Assembly (NCBI RefSeq): GCF_012837295.1
Contig: NZ_DURI01000053.1
Span: 1-42,668 of the forward strand
Source: Corynebacterium sp.
GTDB taxonomy: Bacteria > Actinomycetota > Actinomycetes > Mycobacteriales > Mycobacteriaceae
Direction of reading: 5' to 3'
DNA length: 42,668 nucleotides
The position numbers and the translations under genes are program-made. A model generated the notes under the pieces. It worked only from the letters and a program-made list of their open reading frames with translations, did no database searches and was not told where the DNA came from. Numbering within the stretch: position 1 is the first letter of the stretch; each line of letters opens with the position of its first letter. Shown here in pieces: positions 17,383 through 26,973 of this stretch.

Positions 17383-18215
17383 TTCGCCGCGACGATCTCG
17401 GCGCCGGCGTCGGCCATCTCGCGCAGCGCCGCGGCGCCGCGATCCGCGTCGACGGCCGCGATCTGGTTGGCGTGGACGACGACGTCGAAACCTTCGCGCA
17501 AGGCATCGAGCACGGTCGCCCGCACGCAATGGTCGGTGGCGACGCCGACGACCTCGAGGTGCGTCACTTCGGCGGCGCGGAGGGCGTCGGCAAGCAAAAC
17601 CCCCGCCTCCGTCTTGCCCTCGAAGCCCGAGTACGCGGCCTCGAACTCGCCCTTGGTCACGTCGATGCGCACCGCCTGCGGATTGGTCATGGCGAAGTAG
17701 TCCAGGGCGCGGACCATGTCCGGGTGGATCTCCGAGCCCGGCTCGCCCGCGGCGCAATGGCGCGGCCAGGAATCGACGTAATCGGGGTTGTCCGACCAGT
17801 GCGAACCCGGGTCGATGTGGTTGTCGCGGGTGGTCACCAGCACGGAGTACTTGCCGGCGCGGCCCGCCAGGTGCATGTGCGTGGCGCGGTAGGCGGCGAT
17901 GGCGCCGTCGACGGCCAGCGACCCGCCCTCGGAGAAGTCGTTCTGCGCGTCGACGACGACGAACGCGGTGGTCGGGCGGTCCTCCGGATCCTCCACGGCC
18001 TCTTCCTCGTTGGCCGTCTGCACCGACCGGTAGGTGTCGGCGAAGGAAGGCCGGCGCGACGTCATCTGCGACGGATCATTCGGGATCTGCAGCGGATCGG
18101 CGGCCGGGTTCGCCACCGGATCGCCCGCCGGCGCCGTATTCGGGTCCGGCCGGCGGCCGGGCTGAAGATCGAGCCGCTCGGGGCGGCGTCCGGGCTGGTT
18201 CTCCTGCTCGTTCAT
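17379..18215 (-). CDS. pncA: nicotinamidase / isochorismatase family hydrolase with ~80-aa N-terminal extension
   Basis: FVVVDAQNDFSEGGSLAV, SHW, WPRHCAAGEPGSE, VVGVATDHCVRATV. Confidence 0.88.
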   Translation of the reverse strand: MNEQENQPGRRPERLDLQPGRRPDPNTAPAGDPVANPAADPLQIPNDPSQMTSRRPSFADTYRSVQTANEEEAVEDPEDRPTTAFVVVDAQNDFSEGGSLAVDGAIAAYRATHMHLAGRAGKYSVLVTTRDNHIDPGSHWSDNPDYVDSWPRHCAAGEPGSEIHPDMVRALDYFAMTNPQAVRIDVTKGEFEAAYSGFEGKTEAGVLLADALRAAEVTHLEVVGVATDHCVRATVLDALREGFDVVVHANQIAAVDADRGAAALREMADAGAEIVAAK

Positions 18216-18269
18216 GGTTCCCGATCATGCCATGCGCGCCGGATTTCCCACCGACCGATCGGCCCGGGC

Positions 18270-18728
18270 TCAGGCCTTCGGCTTGGACTTGCGGAAGTAC
18301 AGGCGCTTGCGCACCTTCGCCACCACGTCGCCCTCCTCGTCGACGATGTCGCACTCGAACCAGCGCAGGTGCTTGTCGCCGCCCGCGATCTCCGCGCGGA
18401 TCTCCTCGATGGTCTCGGCGGGCATCTCGATGACCGCTCGGACCGTGCCGCGGCCGGGCTTGAGGAATTCGATGCCGGCCTCCGTGTCCCACACGCGGTA
18501 GCCGGGGCCCAGCTGGTGCATCGCGAGGATCATGAAGAACGGGTCGGTCATCGACTGCATCGTGCCGCCGAAGACGGTGCCCACGGCATTGGTGAACCAC
18601 GGGCGCAGACGGTGCTTGACGACGAGCCGCGTGCCGTCGTCCGCGGCCTCCTCGATGCGCACTCCGGCGCCGAGGTACGGGGGCCACATCCACATGAATC
18701 GCTTGAGTTGCCTGGGGGTCCATCGCAT
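18270..18728 (-). CDS. DUF4442 / hotdog-fold thioesterase-like protein
   Basis: NAVGTVFGGTMQSMTDPFFMILAMHQLGPGYRVWDTEAGIEFLKPG. Confidence 0.82.
   Translation of the reverse strand: MRWTPRQLKRFMWMWPPYLGAGVRIEEAADDGTRLVVKHRLRPWFTNAVGTVFGGTMQSMTDPFFMILAMHQLGPGYRVWDTEAGIEFLKPGRGTVRAVIEMPAETIEEIRAEIAGGDKHLRWFECDIVDEEGDVVAKVRKRLYFRKSKPKA
18614..18624 (+). repeat. GCTTGACGACG word
   Basis: exact 11-mer, antisense to the DUF4442 gene. Confidence 0.9.
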
Positions 18729-18735
18729 GTCGGAG

Positions 18736-18741
18736 ACGTTA
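18736..18741 (-). promoter_or_regulatory. putative -10 (TAACGT), leaderless DUF4442 transcript
   Basis: TAACGT-N7-ATG on minus strand. Confidence 0.5.
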
Positions 18742-18777
18742 CCGACGCGTGCGCCGCCGCGGATCCGAATCGGGGCA

Positions 18778-18783
18778 TAGAAT
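18778..18783 (+). promoter_or_regulatory. putative -10 (TAGAAT), leaderless start at 18791
   Basis: TAGAAT-N7-ATG of a 17-aa ORF. Confidence 0.55.
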
Positions 18784-18790
18784 TTCATCC

Positions 18791-18844
18791 ATGAACGACA
18801 GCATGAACAACGTTGACTCCGGTGACCGGGGGGCCGTCCGATGA
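18791..18844 (+). CDS. candidate 17-aa leader peptide / uORF (MNDSMNNVDSGDRGAVR)
   Basis: ATG at leaderless spacing from TAGAAT; stop overlaps the DUF808 start codon as ATGA. Confidence 0.5.
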   Translation: MNDSMNNVDSGDRGAVR

Positions 18845-19980
18845 GCGGCGGTCTGGCGGCGCTGCTCGATGACGTCGCGGCCCTGGCCCGGGCCGCCGCC
18901 GCATCGGCGGACGACATCGCCGCCGCGACCGGCAAAGCCGGCGCAAAGGCCGCCGGCGTCGTCATCGACGACGCGGCGGTGACCCCCCAGTACGTCACCG
19001 GCATCCAGCCGAAGCGCGAGCTGCCCATGATCTGGCGCATCGCGAAGGGCTCGCTGGTCAACAAGCTGGTCATCATCCTGCCCATCGCCCTGCTGTTGTC
19101 GCAGTTCCTGCCGTGGCTGCTCACGCCGATCCTCATGCTCGGCGGTTCCTACCTGTGCTTCGAGGGCATGGAGAAGGTGTGGGAGAAGATCTCGCACAAG
19201 CTCGCCCACGAGACCGAGGAGGAGCGGGCGGCCCGCGAGGCCGCCGTCGTCGATCGCGAGCCCGCGGACGAGGATGCGCTGGTGAAGTCCGCGATCTTCA
19301 CCGACCTCATCCTGTCGGCGGAGATCATGGTCATCTCGCTCAACGAGGTCGCCGACGAAACCTTCGTGCGCCGCGCGGTGATCCTCATCGTCGTCGCACT
19401 GGCCATCACCATCCTCGTCTACGGCGTGGTCGGTCTGCTGGTGAAGATGGACGACATCGGCCTGGCCATGGCCAAGCGCAGCGACGGCTTCGCCGGAAAG
19501 TTCGGCATGGGCCTGGTCAAGGCGATGCCGGTGGTGCTCACCATCATCGGCATCATCGGCACCTTCGCCATGCTGTGGGTCGGCGGCCACATCATCCTCG
19601 TCGGCGTCGACGAGCTCGGCTGGCACGCGCCGTACCAGTTCGTCCATCACCTTGAGACGATGGTCCCCGCCGGGTTCCTCGCGTGGCTGGTCAACACGAT
19701 CTGTTCGCTGATCCTCGGCGCGATCTGGGGCGCCATCCTCGTCGCGATCATGCACTTCCTGCCCTTCGGCCACGGCAAGGGCCATGGAGACGGCCACGGT
19801 GACGACCATGGCGGGGCACACGACGCAGACCACGCCGGCGACACCGCGGACGCCGCCGCGGGCGACGCCACGGCACGGGTCGACCAGGAGCACACGTCGC
19901 ACATCCGCGCCTCGGCCGGCTCCGTCACCCCGGGCGGCCTGCTGGCCGACCGGGACGCGAAGAAGAAGTCGGGCCACTAA
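18841..19980 (+). CDS. DUF808 family membrane protein with His-rich C-terminus
   Basis: MSGGLAALLDDVAALARAAAASADDIAAAT, TPQYVTGIQPKRELPMIWRIAKGSLVNK, GGSYLCFEGMEK. Confidence 0.92.
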   Translation: MSGGLAALLDDVAALARAAAASADDIAAATGKAGAKAAGVVIDDAAVTPQYVTGIQPKRELPMIWRIAKGSLVNKLVIILPIALLLSQFLPWLLTPILMLGGSYLCFEGMEKVWEKISHKLAHETEEERAAREAAVVDREPADEDALVKSAIFTDLILSAEIMVISLNEVADETFVRRAVILIVVALAITILVYGVVGLLVKMDDIGLAMAKRSDGFAGKFGMGLVKAMPVVLTIIGIIGTFAMLWVGGHIILVGVDELGWHAPYQFVHHLETMVPAGFLAWLVNTICSLILGAIWGAILVAIMHFLPFGHGKGHGDGHGDDHGGAHDADHAGDTADAAAGDATARVDQEHTSHIRASAGSVTPGGLLADRDAKKKSGH

Positions 19981-20066
19981 CCGCCGACCCGCCACGATGC
20001 CCCGGTCGGCCGCCGATGCGGCCTATCGGGGCATCGCCATGTCCGGCGATGGCCGGGGCCCGGGCC

Positions 20067-20552
20067 CTATTTGAACTCGCCGTCGACGTACATCCACCGC
20101 TTGGACCGCAGGATGAACGTCGACCGTTCCCACAGTTCGCCGGGGCCGCCGGCGTCGCGGTAGCGGGCGCGGAACTCCACCACGCCCTCGCGATCCCCCG
20201 CCGCGCCGTCGACGACGTCGAGGATCTCCAGTCCCGACCATTCGACGTCGGGGTCGAAGGTGACGGCCTCGGGCCGGCGGCGCGGGTGCCACGTCATCCA
20301 GATGTAGTCCGCCTCATGCGCCGCGTACGCGGAGTAGCGCGAGGCCATCAGCTCCACGGCCGTCTCCGCCAGGTGCTCCCGCCGATGCAGCGGGGCGCAG
20401 CAATCCCCGTAGCGGGGCGCATCTTCCCCGTCCAGGCGGCCCCGCCCAGCTCCGCGGCCCCGTCCACGCCCCTGCCCGCGCGCCGCGCCGCCGCACGGGC
20501 ACGGTGCGGCGTCGTCAAGCCGAATGCGCGTGAAAAGCGGTCCGCCGCTCAT
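20067..20552 (-). CDS. YchJ/UPF0225-family SEC-C protein with Arg/Gly-rich insertion
   Basis: CPCG...YGDCCAPLH, MASRYSAYAAHEADYIWMTWHP, GVVEFRARYRD. Confidence 0.85.
   Translation of the reverse strand: MSGGPLFTRIRLDDAAPCPCGGAARGQGRGRGRGAGRGRLDGEDAPRYGDCCAPLHRREHLAETAVELMASRYSAYAAHEADYIWMTWHPRRRPEAVTFDPDVEWSGLEILDVVDGAAGDREGVVEFRARYRDAGGPGELWERSTFILRSKRWMYVDGEFK
20510..20520 (-). repeat. GCTTGACGACG word
   Basis: exact 11-mer on minus strand. Confidence 0.9.
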
Positions 20553-20615
20553 GTTCTCTCCCCTATCCCCGGTCGCCCGGCGTCCCGCCGGATTCCTGCC
20601 GGACACCGTAACCCA

Positions 20616-21413
20616 TCACAGGAACAGCAGCAGGCTCACGGCCATGACGGCCATGCCCGCGATGAGCCCGTAGATCGCCGTGTGATGGCGGCCCGTGGCC
20701 TCGGCGGCGGGCAGGAGCTCGTCGAGCGAAATGAACACCATCACGCCCGCGACCATGGCGAACGCGATGCCCATGGTCACCGGCCCCAGGAAGGGCATGA
20801 GCACCAGGAAACCGATCAGCGCGCCCGCGGGTTCCGCCAGGCCGGACAGGAACGACCAGTTCAGGGCTTTGCGACGGCTGCCCGTGGCCTGGTGGATCGG
20901 GACGGCGACGGCGATGCCCTCGGGCACGTTGTGGATCGCGATGGCCACCGCGACCGGGATGGCCAGCTGGGGGTCCTCCAGGGCCGAGATGAACGTGGCG
21001 AAGCCCTCGGGAAAATTGTGGATGCCGATGGCCAGCGCGGTCATCGTGCCCATCTTCATCATCCGGCGCCGCTGCGCGGAGAGCTCCGGATCGTCGGAGA
21101 TGCCCGGCTCGTGCGGGTTGATCGGCTCCGGTACCAGCCGGTCGATGATGGCGATGAGCGCGATGCCGCCGAAGAACGCGGCGACGGCCGCCCAATTCCC
21201 GGTGACCGACCCCCATGCCTCCGTGAGCTCCTCGATGCCCTTGGGCAGGATCTCCAGCATGGAGACGTAGAGCATGACGCCGGCCGAAAAGCCCAGCGCC
21301 CCGGCCATGAACCGGGGACCGGGGTTGCGGCGGCCGACGGAGATCAGGCCGCCGATGCCAGTTGACAGACCCGCGGCCAAGGTCAGGCCGAAGGCGAACC
21401 ACAGATTTTCCAC
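20616..21413 (-). CDS. ZIP-family metal transporter (ZupT-like)
   Basis: ALAIGIHNFPEGFATF, VAIAIHNVPEGIAVAVPI; GTG start favoured by TATGTT-N6-GTG. Confidence 0.9.
   Translation of the reverse strand: MENLWFAFGLTLAAGLSTGIGGLISVGRRNPGPRFMAGALGFSAGVMLYVSMLEILPKGIEELTEAWGSVTGNWAAVAAFFGGIALIAIIDRLVPEPINPHEPGISDDPELSAQRRRMMKMGTMTALAIGIHNFPEGFATFISALEDPQLAIPVAVAIAIHNVPEGIAVAVPIHQATGSRRKALNWSFLSGLAEPAGALIGFLVLMPFLGPVTMGIAFAMVAGVMVFISLDELLPAAEATGRHHTAIYGLIAGMAVMAVSLLLFL
20866..20876 (+). repeat. GCTTTGCGACG word
   Basis: exact 11-mer, antisense to the ZIP gene. Confidence 0.9.
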
Positions 21414-21504
21414 GACTCGAACATAGCGCGACCCGATCATTCTCGGGACCGGTGGTCGGCCGGACCGGATTTCGCCGGGAAACCGCCGCCCGTGGAGACC
21501 GGGG

Positions 21505-22281
21505 CTACGCCTGGAAACCGACGATGCGCTCGTCGCGAGGATCGACGCGAACGTTCAGGATCGCGCCCGGCCCCAGCTGCTCGGCGGTGACCTCCTCCGC
21601 CCACGTCTCACCCGAGACGGGAAGCTCCGTGCCATCGGCGCGGAGGATGGTCGCGTCGATCCGCAGGGGAACGTGGTGGTGCCGAACGTCCCCGGTGCGC
21701 CGCACCGACGTCACCGTCGCACGCGCGGGCATGCCCTCCGCCGGCAGCCGGGCGTCGACGGCCGATTCGAATCCGAATGCCCGGCGCACGGCACGGAGCG
21801 TGGCCACGACGTCGTCGCTCCCCCGCCGCGACCGGGCGATCGGGGCGAGCCGCTCCGGATCCCCGGCGAAATGGTGGACGGGGATCAAGGTCCCGGGTAC
21901 CAGTTTCCGGGCCTCGAATCCGTCCAGCCCCATGCGGACCACGCCGGGAAATTCCCGGCCGTCCGTCGTGAGCACGTCGACCGAAACGTCGTGCAGCTCG
22001 CCTTCGCTCGTGGTCGCGTTCGCGTACCGGAGCTCCTTCACCACCGCCACCGCCATCGGCTGGGAGTCCCAGTCCACTCCGCTCGTGCCGCCGTTCTCGC
22101 GCGACGAGCGGAGCATGGCGATGACCGTGATCGTCACGATGAGGCCCGCGATGGGCGCGACGGCCACGAAGCCCCGCGCGACCGGGCCCGAGTCCGCGAG
22201 CACCCCGGAGAAATTGAGGTACGCGAAGAGCATGAGCACCGCGATCGCGCCGGCGGCGAAGATCGCGTAACGGGTTTTCAC
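21505..22281 (-). CDS. hypothetical membrane protein, two TM helices plus soluble domain
   Basis: VKTRYAIFAAGAIAVLMLFAYLNF start; GTGA overlap with PIG-L gene stop. Confidence 0.7.
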   Translation of the reverse strand: MKTRYAIFAAGAIAVLMLFAYLNFSGVLADSGPVARGFVAVAPIAGLIVTITVIAMLRSSRENGGTSGVDWDSQPMAVAVVKELRYANATTSEGELHDVSVDVLTTDGREFPGVVRMGLDGFEARKLVPGTLIPVHHFAGDPERLAPIARSRRGSDDVVATLRAVRRAFGFESAVDARLPAEGMPARATVTSVRRTGDVRHHHVPLRIDATILRADGTELPVSGETWAEEVTAEQLGPGAILNVRVDPRDERIVGFQA

Positions 22282-23081
22282 TCCCGTTCCTTGGCCACGC
22301 CCCCAAGCTCGTACACGCGGAAGGCGACCCCGTTGCCGGCGCCGATGAGCGCACCCGCCTCGGCGAGCTTCGGCGGGATGAAATCGACCGGAGCCGGATG
22401 GCCCGGGAGGTCCGCGAGGTACTGCTCGTGGCATTCCAGGGACTTCACCGCGGCCTCCACATCGCGGGGTTCGACCTCCACGACGTGCGTCGGATCGCCG
22501 ACCTGGCCGACCAGGAACACGTCGGGCTCCCACGGTTCCAAGCCCTCGTCCTCGGCGAGCTCGCGGAAGATCCACCGGTTGCCGGCGTCGCGCGCGGCGT
22601 CGATGGCGGCGCGGCCCGCCGCGCGGTGATCGGCCTGGTTGAGCCCGTGCGGCGCCTCGAACTCGAAGGTCAGCGTGACCACGGCATCGGGGCGCACCTG
22701 GCGGATGCGGCGCGCGATGTCGCGGCGCAGATCGAGCCCCTCGACGAGGTGGCCGTCGGGGTGGTCGAGGATGACGAGGTCATCGACGCCCACGCACTCG
22801 CACGCGGCGCGCTGCTCCTCGGCCCGCAGGGGACCGACCTCGGCGGGATCGCGCTTCATGCCCGCCTCGCCGGCGGTGAGCAGGAGGTACGACACCTCCA
22901 CTCCCGCCCGCGTCCAGGCGTTCACCGCCGCCGAAATGCCGTATTCGGTGTCATCGGGGTGCGCGACCACGCACAGCACCCGCTTCCAGTCCCGCCAGTC
23001 CAAGGCGAGAATGCCATTGCCGCTGCCGTCCGGGACCTCGGTCCCCTCGGTGCCGTCGTTGCGTCCATCGTCGTTGGTCAT
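22278..23081 (-). CDS. PIG-L/LmbE-family N-acetylglucosamine deacetylase-like protein
   Basis: VVAHPDDTEYG, LTAGEAG, RAEEQ, GLNQADHRAAGRAAIDAA. Confidence 0.9.
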   Translation of the reverse strand: MTNDDGRNDGTEGTEVPDGSGNGILALDWRDWKRVLCVVAHPDDTEYGISAAVNAWTRAGVEVSYLLLTAGEAGMKRDPAEVGPLRAEEQRAACECVGVDDLVILDHPDGHLVEGLDLRRDIARRIRQVRPDAVVTLTFEFEAPHGLNQADHRAAGRAAIDAARDAGNRWIFRELAEDEGLEPWEPDVFLVGQVGDPTHVVEVEPRDVEAAVKSLECHEQYLADLPGHPAPVDFIPPKLAEAGALIGAGNGVAFRVYELGGVAKERE

Positions 23082-23087
23082 GCCAGA

Positions 23088-23093
23088 ACCCTA
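23088..23093 (-). promoter_or_regulatory. putative -10 (TAGGGT), leaderless PIG-L transcript
   Basis: TAGGGT-N6-ATG on minus strand. Confidence 0.5.
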
Positions 23094-23099
23094 TCCGCG

Positions 23100-24599
<1,500 letters not shown>

Positions 24600-24633
24600 T
24601 CATGGTCCGAGCGCCGGAGGTAGCGTCACGGCC

Positions 24634-25512
24634 ATGACCGCGCAGAATGCTCCCGATGCCGTTCGCGATCGCCTGACCGGGGCGGTCACCGTGGTCGTCG
24701 GTGCCCGGGGAGGCATGGGCACGCGGATCGTCGCCAAGCTCCTGGCCGAGGGCGCGACGGTGGTGGCAGCCGACCTGCAGGACGTCGATGCCTCGGACCC
24801 CGCGTCGCTCGGGACATTGCTTGACGACGTCGCCCGGTGCCACGGGAGGATCGACGTCCTCGTGCATGCGGCGGGGATGGTGTCCAACGCGGATTTCGCC
24901 GAGCGGACGACGGAGGACGTCGAGGCTGAGCTGGCCGTGAATCTGGCGTCCCCGATGCACCTGGTGCGGATGGCGCTGCCGCTGTTGAAGAAGGGGCGGC
25001 TGCACGAGTGCGGTGAATCAGCAGAGGCCGCCGGGACACGAGCCCGGCGGAAGAACCCGGTGCGGTCGCACGTCATCGTCCTCGGCTCGCTCGGCGGCGT
25101 GCTGCCCATGCCGGATCAGGCGGTGTACGCGGCCGGGAAATTCGGGCTGCGCGGGGCGATGCTGTCGCTGGGGATGAGCCTGCGCGGCGACGGCATCGCG
25201 GTGACGTCGGTGCTGCCCAGCTCCGTGGACACCCCGATGTTGTGGCGCGAGGTCGCCGAAGACGGCAATGCGCTGCAGTTCCTCGGGCCACCGCAATCGC
25301 CGGAGACGATCGCCGACGCAGTGGCCGCCGTGATCGGGAAGCGCACTGCCGAGGTGTTCCCCAACCGCGTCGACGGGTGGCTGGCCCGGGCGGCGATGCT
25401 GGCCCCTGGCCTGTTGCCACATGTCCTGCCTAGGCTCGAGCCGCTCGGGCGGCGGGGCATGGCCCGCTACCGCGAGGAGCTGATCCGCCGGGGCGACCTG
25501 CCGCTGACGTAA
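24634..25512 (+). CDS. short-chain dehydrogenase/reductase
   Basis: VVVGARGGMGTRI, DVLVHAAGMVSNADFAE, YAAGKFGLRGAM; TAGCGT-N7-ATG upstream. Confidence 0.88.
   Translation: MTAQNAPDAVRDRLTGAVTVVVGARGGMGTRIVAKLLAEGATVVAADLQDVDASDPASLGTLLDDVARCHGRIDVLVHAAGMVSNADFAERTTEDVEAELAVNLASPMHLVRMALPLLKKGRLHECGESAEAAGTRARRKNPVRSHVIVLGSLGGVLPMPDQAVYAAGKFGLRGAMLSLGMSLRGDGIAVTSVLPSSVDTPMLWREVAEDGNALQFLGPPQSPETIADAVAAVIGKRTAEVFPNRVDGWLARAAMLAPGLLPHVLPRLEPLGRRGMARYREELIRRGDLPLT
24729..24739 (-). repeat. GCTTGGCGACG word
   Basis: exact family member on minus strand. Confidence 0.8.
24819..24829 (+). repeat. GCTTGACGACG word
   Basis: exact 11-mer. Confidence 0.9.
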
Positions 25513-25628
25513 GGTCCTGGGGCGTCGGCCGCCGCGCCTGCCGTGGGCCCACCCCATCATCGGGCCCGGCACACGGCCGAACCGTCAGTCCACCGGGCAT
25601 CCAGCCCCATCGAACCCGAGGAGTCGCC

Positions 25629-26816
25629 GTGCCCCGATCCGCGTCCGGTCGACTCGTCTTCGCCTCGGTTCTCGCGCTGATCGTCAGCGCCGGTTGGGCG
25701 GCGAACCACTACGCCTCGGTGATCACGGCGCTGCGCGACGGCCTCGGCCTGTCGCCGGTACTGCTCAACGGGGCCTTCGCCATCTATGCCGTCGGCCTCG
25801 TGCCCTGCCTCCTGGCCGGCGGAATGCTCGCGGACCGGGTGGGCGCGCGCCCGGTCGTGCTCGCGGGCGGCGCCGTCGCGGCGGCGGGCAACCTCCTGAT
25901 CCTCCTGTGGGACACCACCGCCGGCCTGCTCACCGGCCGCTTCATCGTGGGCCTCGGCGTCGGCCTGATGATCAGCGCCGGCACCGCCTGGGCCGGCCGC
26001 CTCCGCGGCACCCCCGGGGTCACCATGGCCGGCATCGCCCTGACCGTGGGATTCGCCGTCGGGGCCCTCGCGTCGGGGGCGATCGTGCACGGCTTGCCGA
26101 CGAGCACGTCCATATCCGCGGCATTCGCCACGTCGGTGGCGCTGTCGATTCTCGCTGTGGCGGCATCGGCCGTCATCGGAGACGGCGCCCGCGGGCATGC
26201 GCTGCGCAGCGGGGGCGGCGGACCGTCGCACAGCACCGTGCCGCACCGCCGGGGCATGGGCATCGCCCTGGCCACCGCCCTGCCCATGGCGTTCTGGACC
26301 TTCGCGTGCGTGACCACGTCCTTCCTGGTGCTGGCGGCGCGGGTGAGCAGCCGGTTCGAGTCGGGGGCGCTGCTGCCCGGCTTGGCCGCCGCGCTGGCCT
26401 TCGGGTCGGGCGTCGTGGCGCAAGCGCTGGGCCGGAGACGGAACTGGGGCCCGCGTTCCGGCATCGCCGGCGCACTGCTGGCCGCGGCGGGCATGTCCAT
26501 GGCGGGGCTCGGCGGAGCGGTGCCGCCGGTGTGGCTGTTCATCGCCGCCTCCGTCGTGCTCGGCACCGCGTATGGGCTCTGCCTGCGGGAAGGGCTGCTG
26601 GACATCGAGACGTTCTCGCCGGCGGATCGCCGCGGCACGGCCATCGGCATCTACTACGTGTTCACGTACCTCGGCGCGGGCACGGCCGTGCTCCTGTCCT
26701 GGCTGCTGCCCATCGCCGGGCCGACGCTGCCGCTGCTGGTGATCGCCACTATCGCGCTGGCCGCCGCAGCCGTGCGCACCGGGCAGGTGCGCGCCGGGGT
26801 CTTCGCGGCCAGGTGA
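25629..26816 (+). CDS. MFS transporter (paralogue 1)
   Basis: GLVPCLLAGGMLADRVGARPVVLAGG, 12 TM-like; GTG start. Confidence 0.88.
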   Translation: MPRSASGRLVFASVLALIVSAGWAANHYASVITALRDGLGLSPVLLNGAFAIYAVGLVPCLLAGGMLADRVGARPVVLAGGAVAAAGNLLILLWDTTAGLLTGRFIVGLGVGLMISAGTAWAGRLRGTPGVTMAGIALTVGFAVGALASGAIVHGLPTSTSISAAFATSVALSILAVAASAVIGDGARGHALRSGGGGPSHSTVPHRRGMGIALATALPMAFWTFACVTTSFLVLAARVSSRFESGALLPGLAAALAFGSGVVAQALGRRRNWGPRSGIAGALLAAAGMSMAGLGGAVPPVWLFIAASVVLGTAYGLCLREGLLDIETFSPADRRGTAIGIYYVFTYLGAGTAVLLSWLLPIAGPTLPLLVIATIALAAAAVRTGQVRAGVFAAR

Positions 26817-26973
26817 GTCGGCCGAGCCCGGCCCGCCCGCAATCGCCGCCACCCTGATGTGACCTGCGCGACACTGGCGTAGAGTTCCTCTCCGATCTGC
26901 GCGCCCGAGCGAAAGTGCGCGAACGCGCGCGGACGCACCGGGAAGCACCGGGAAGCACGGAGGAGGAACGGCG

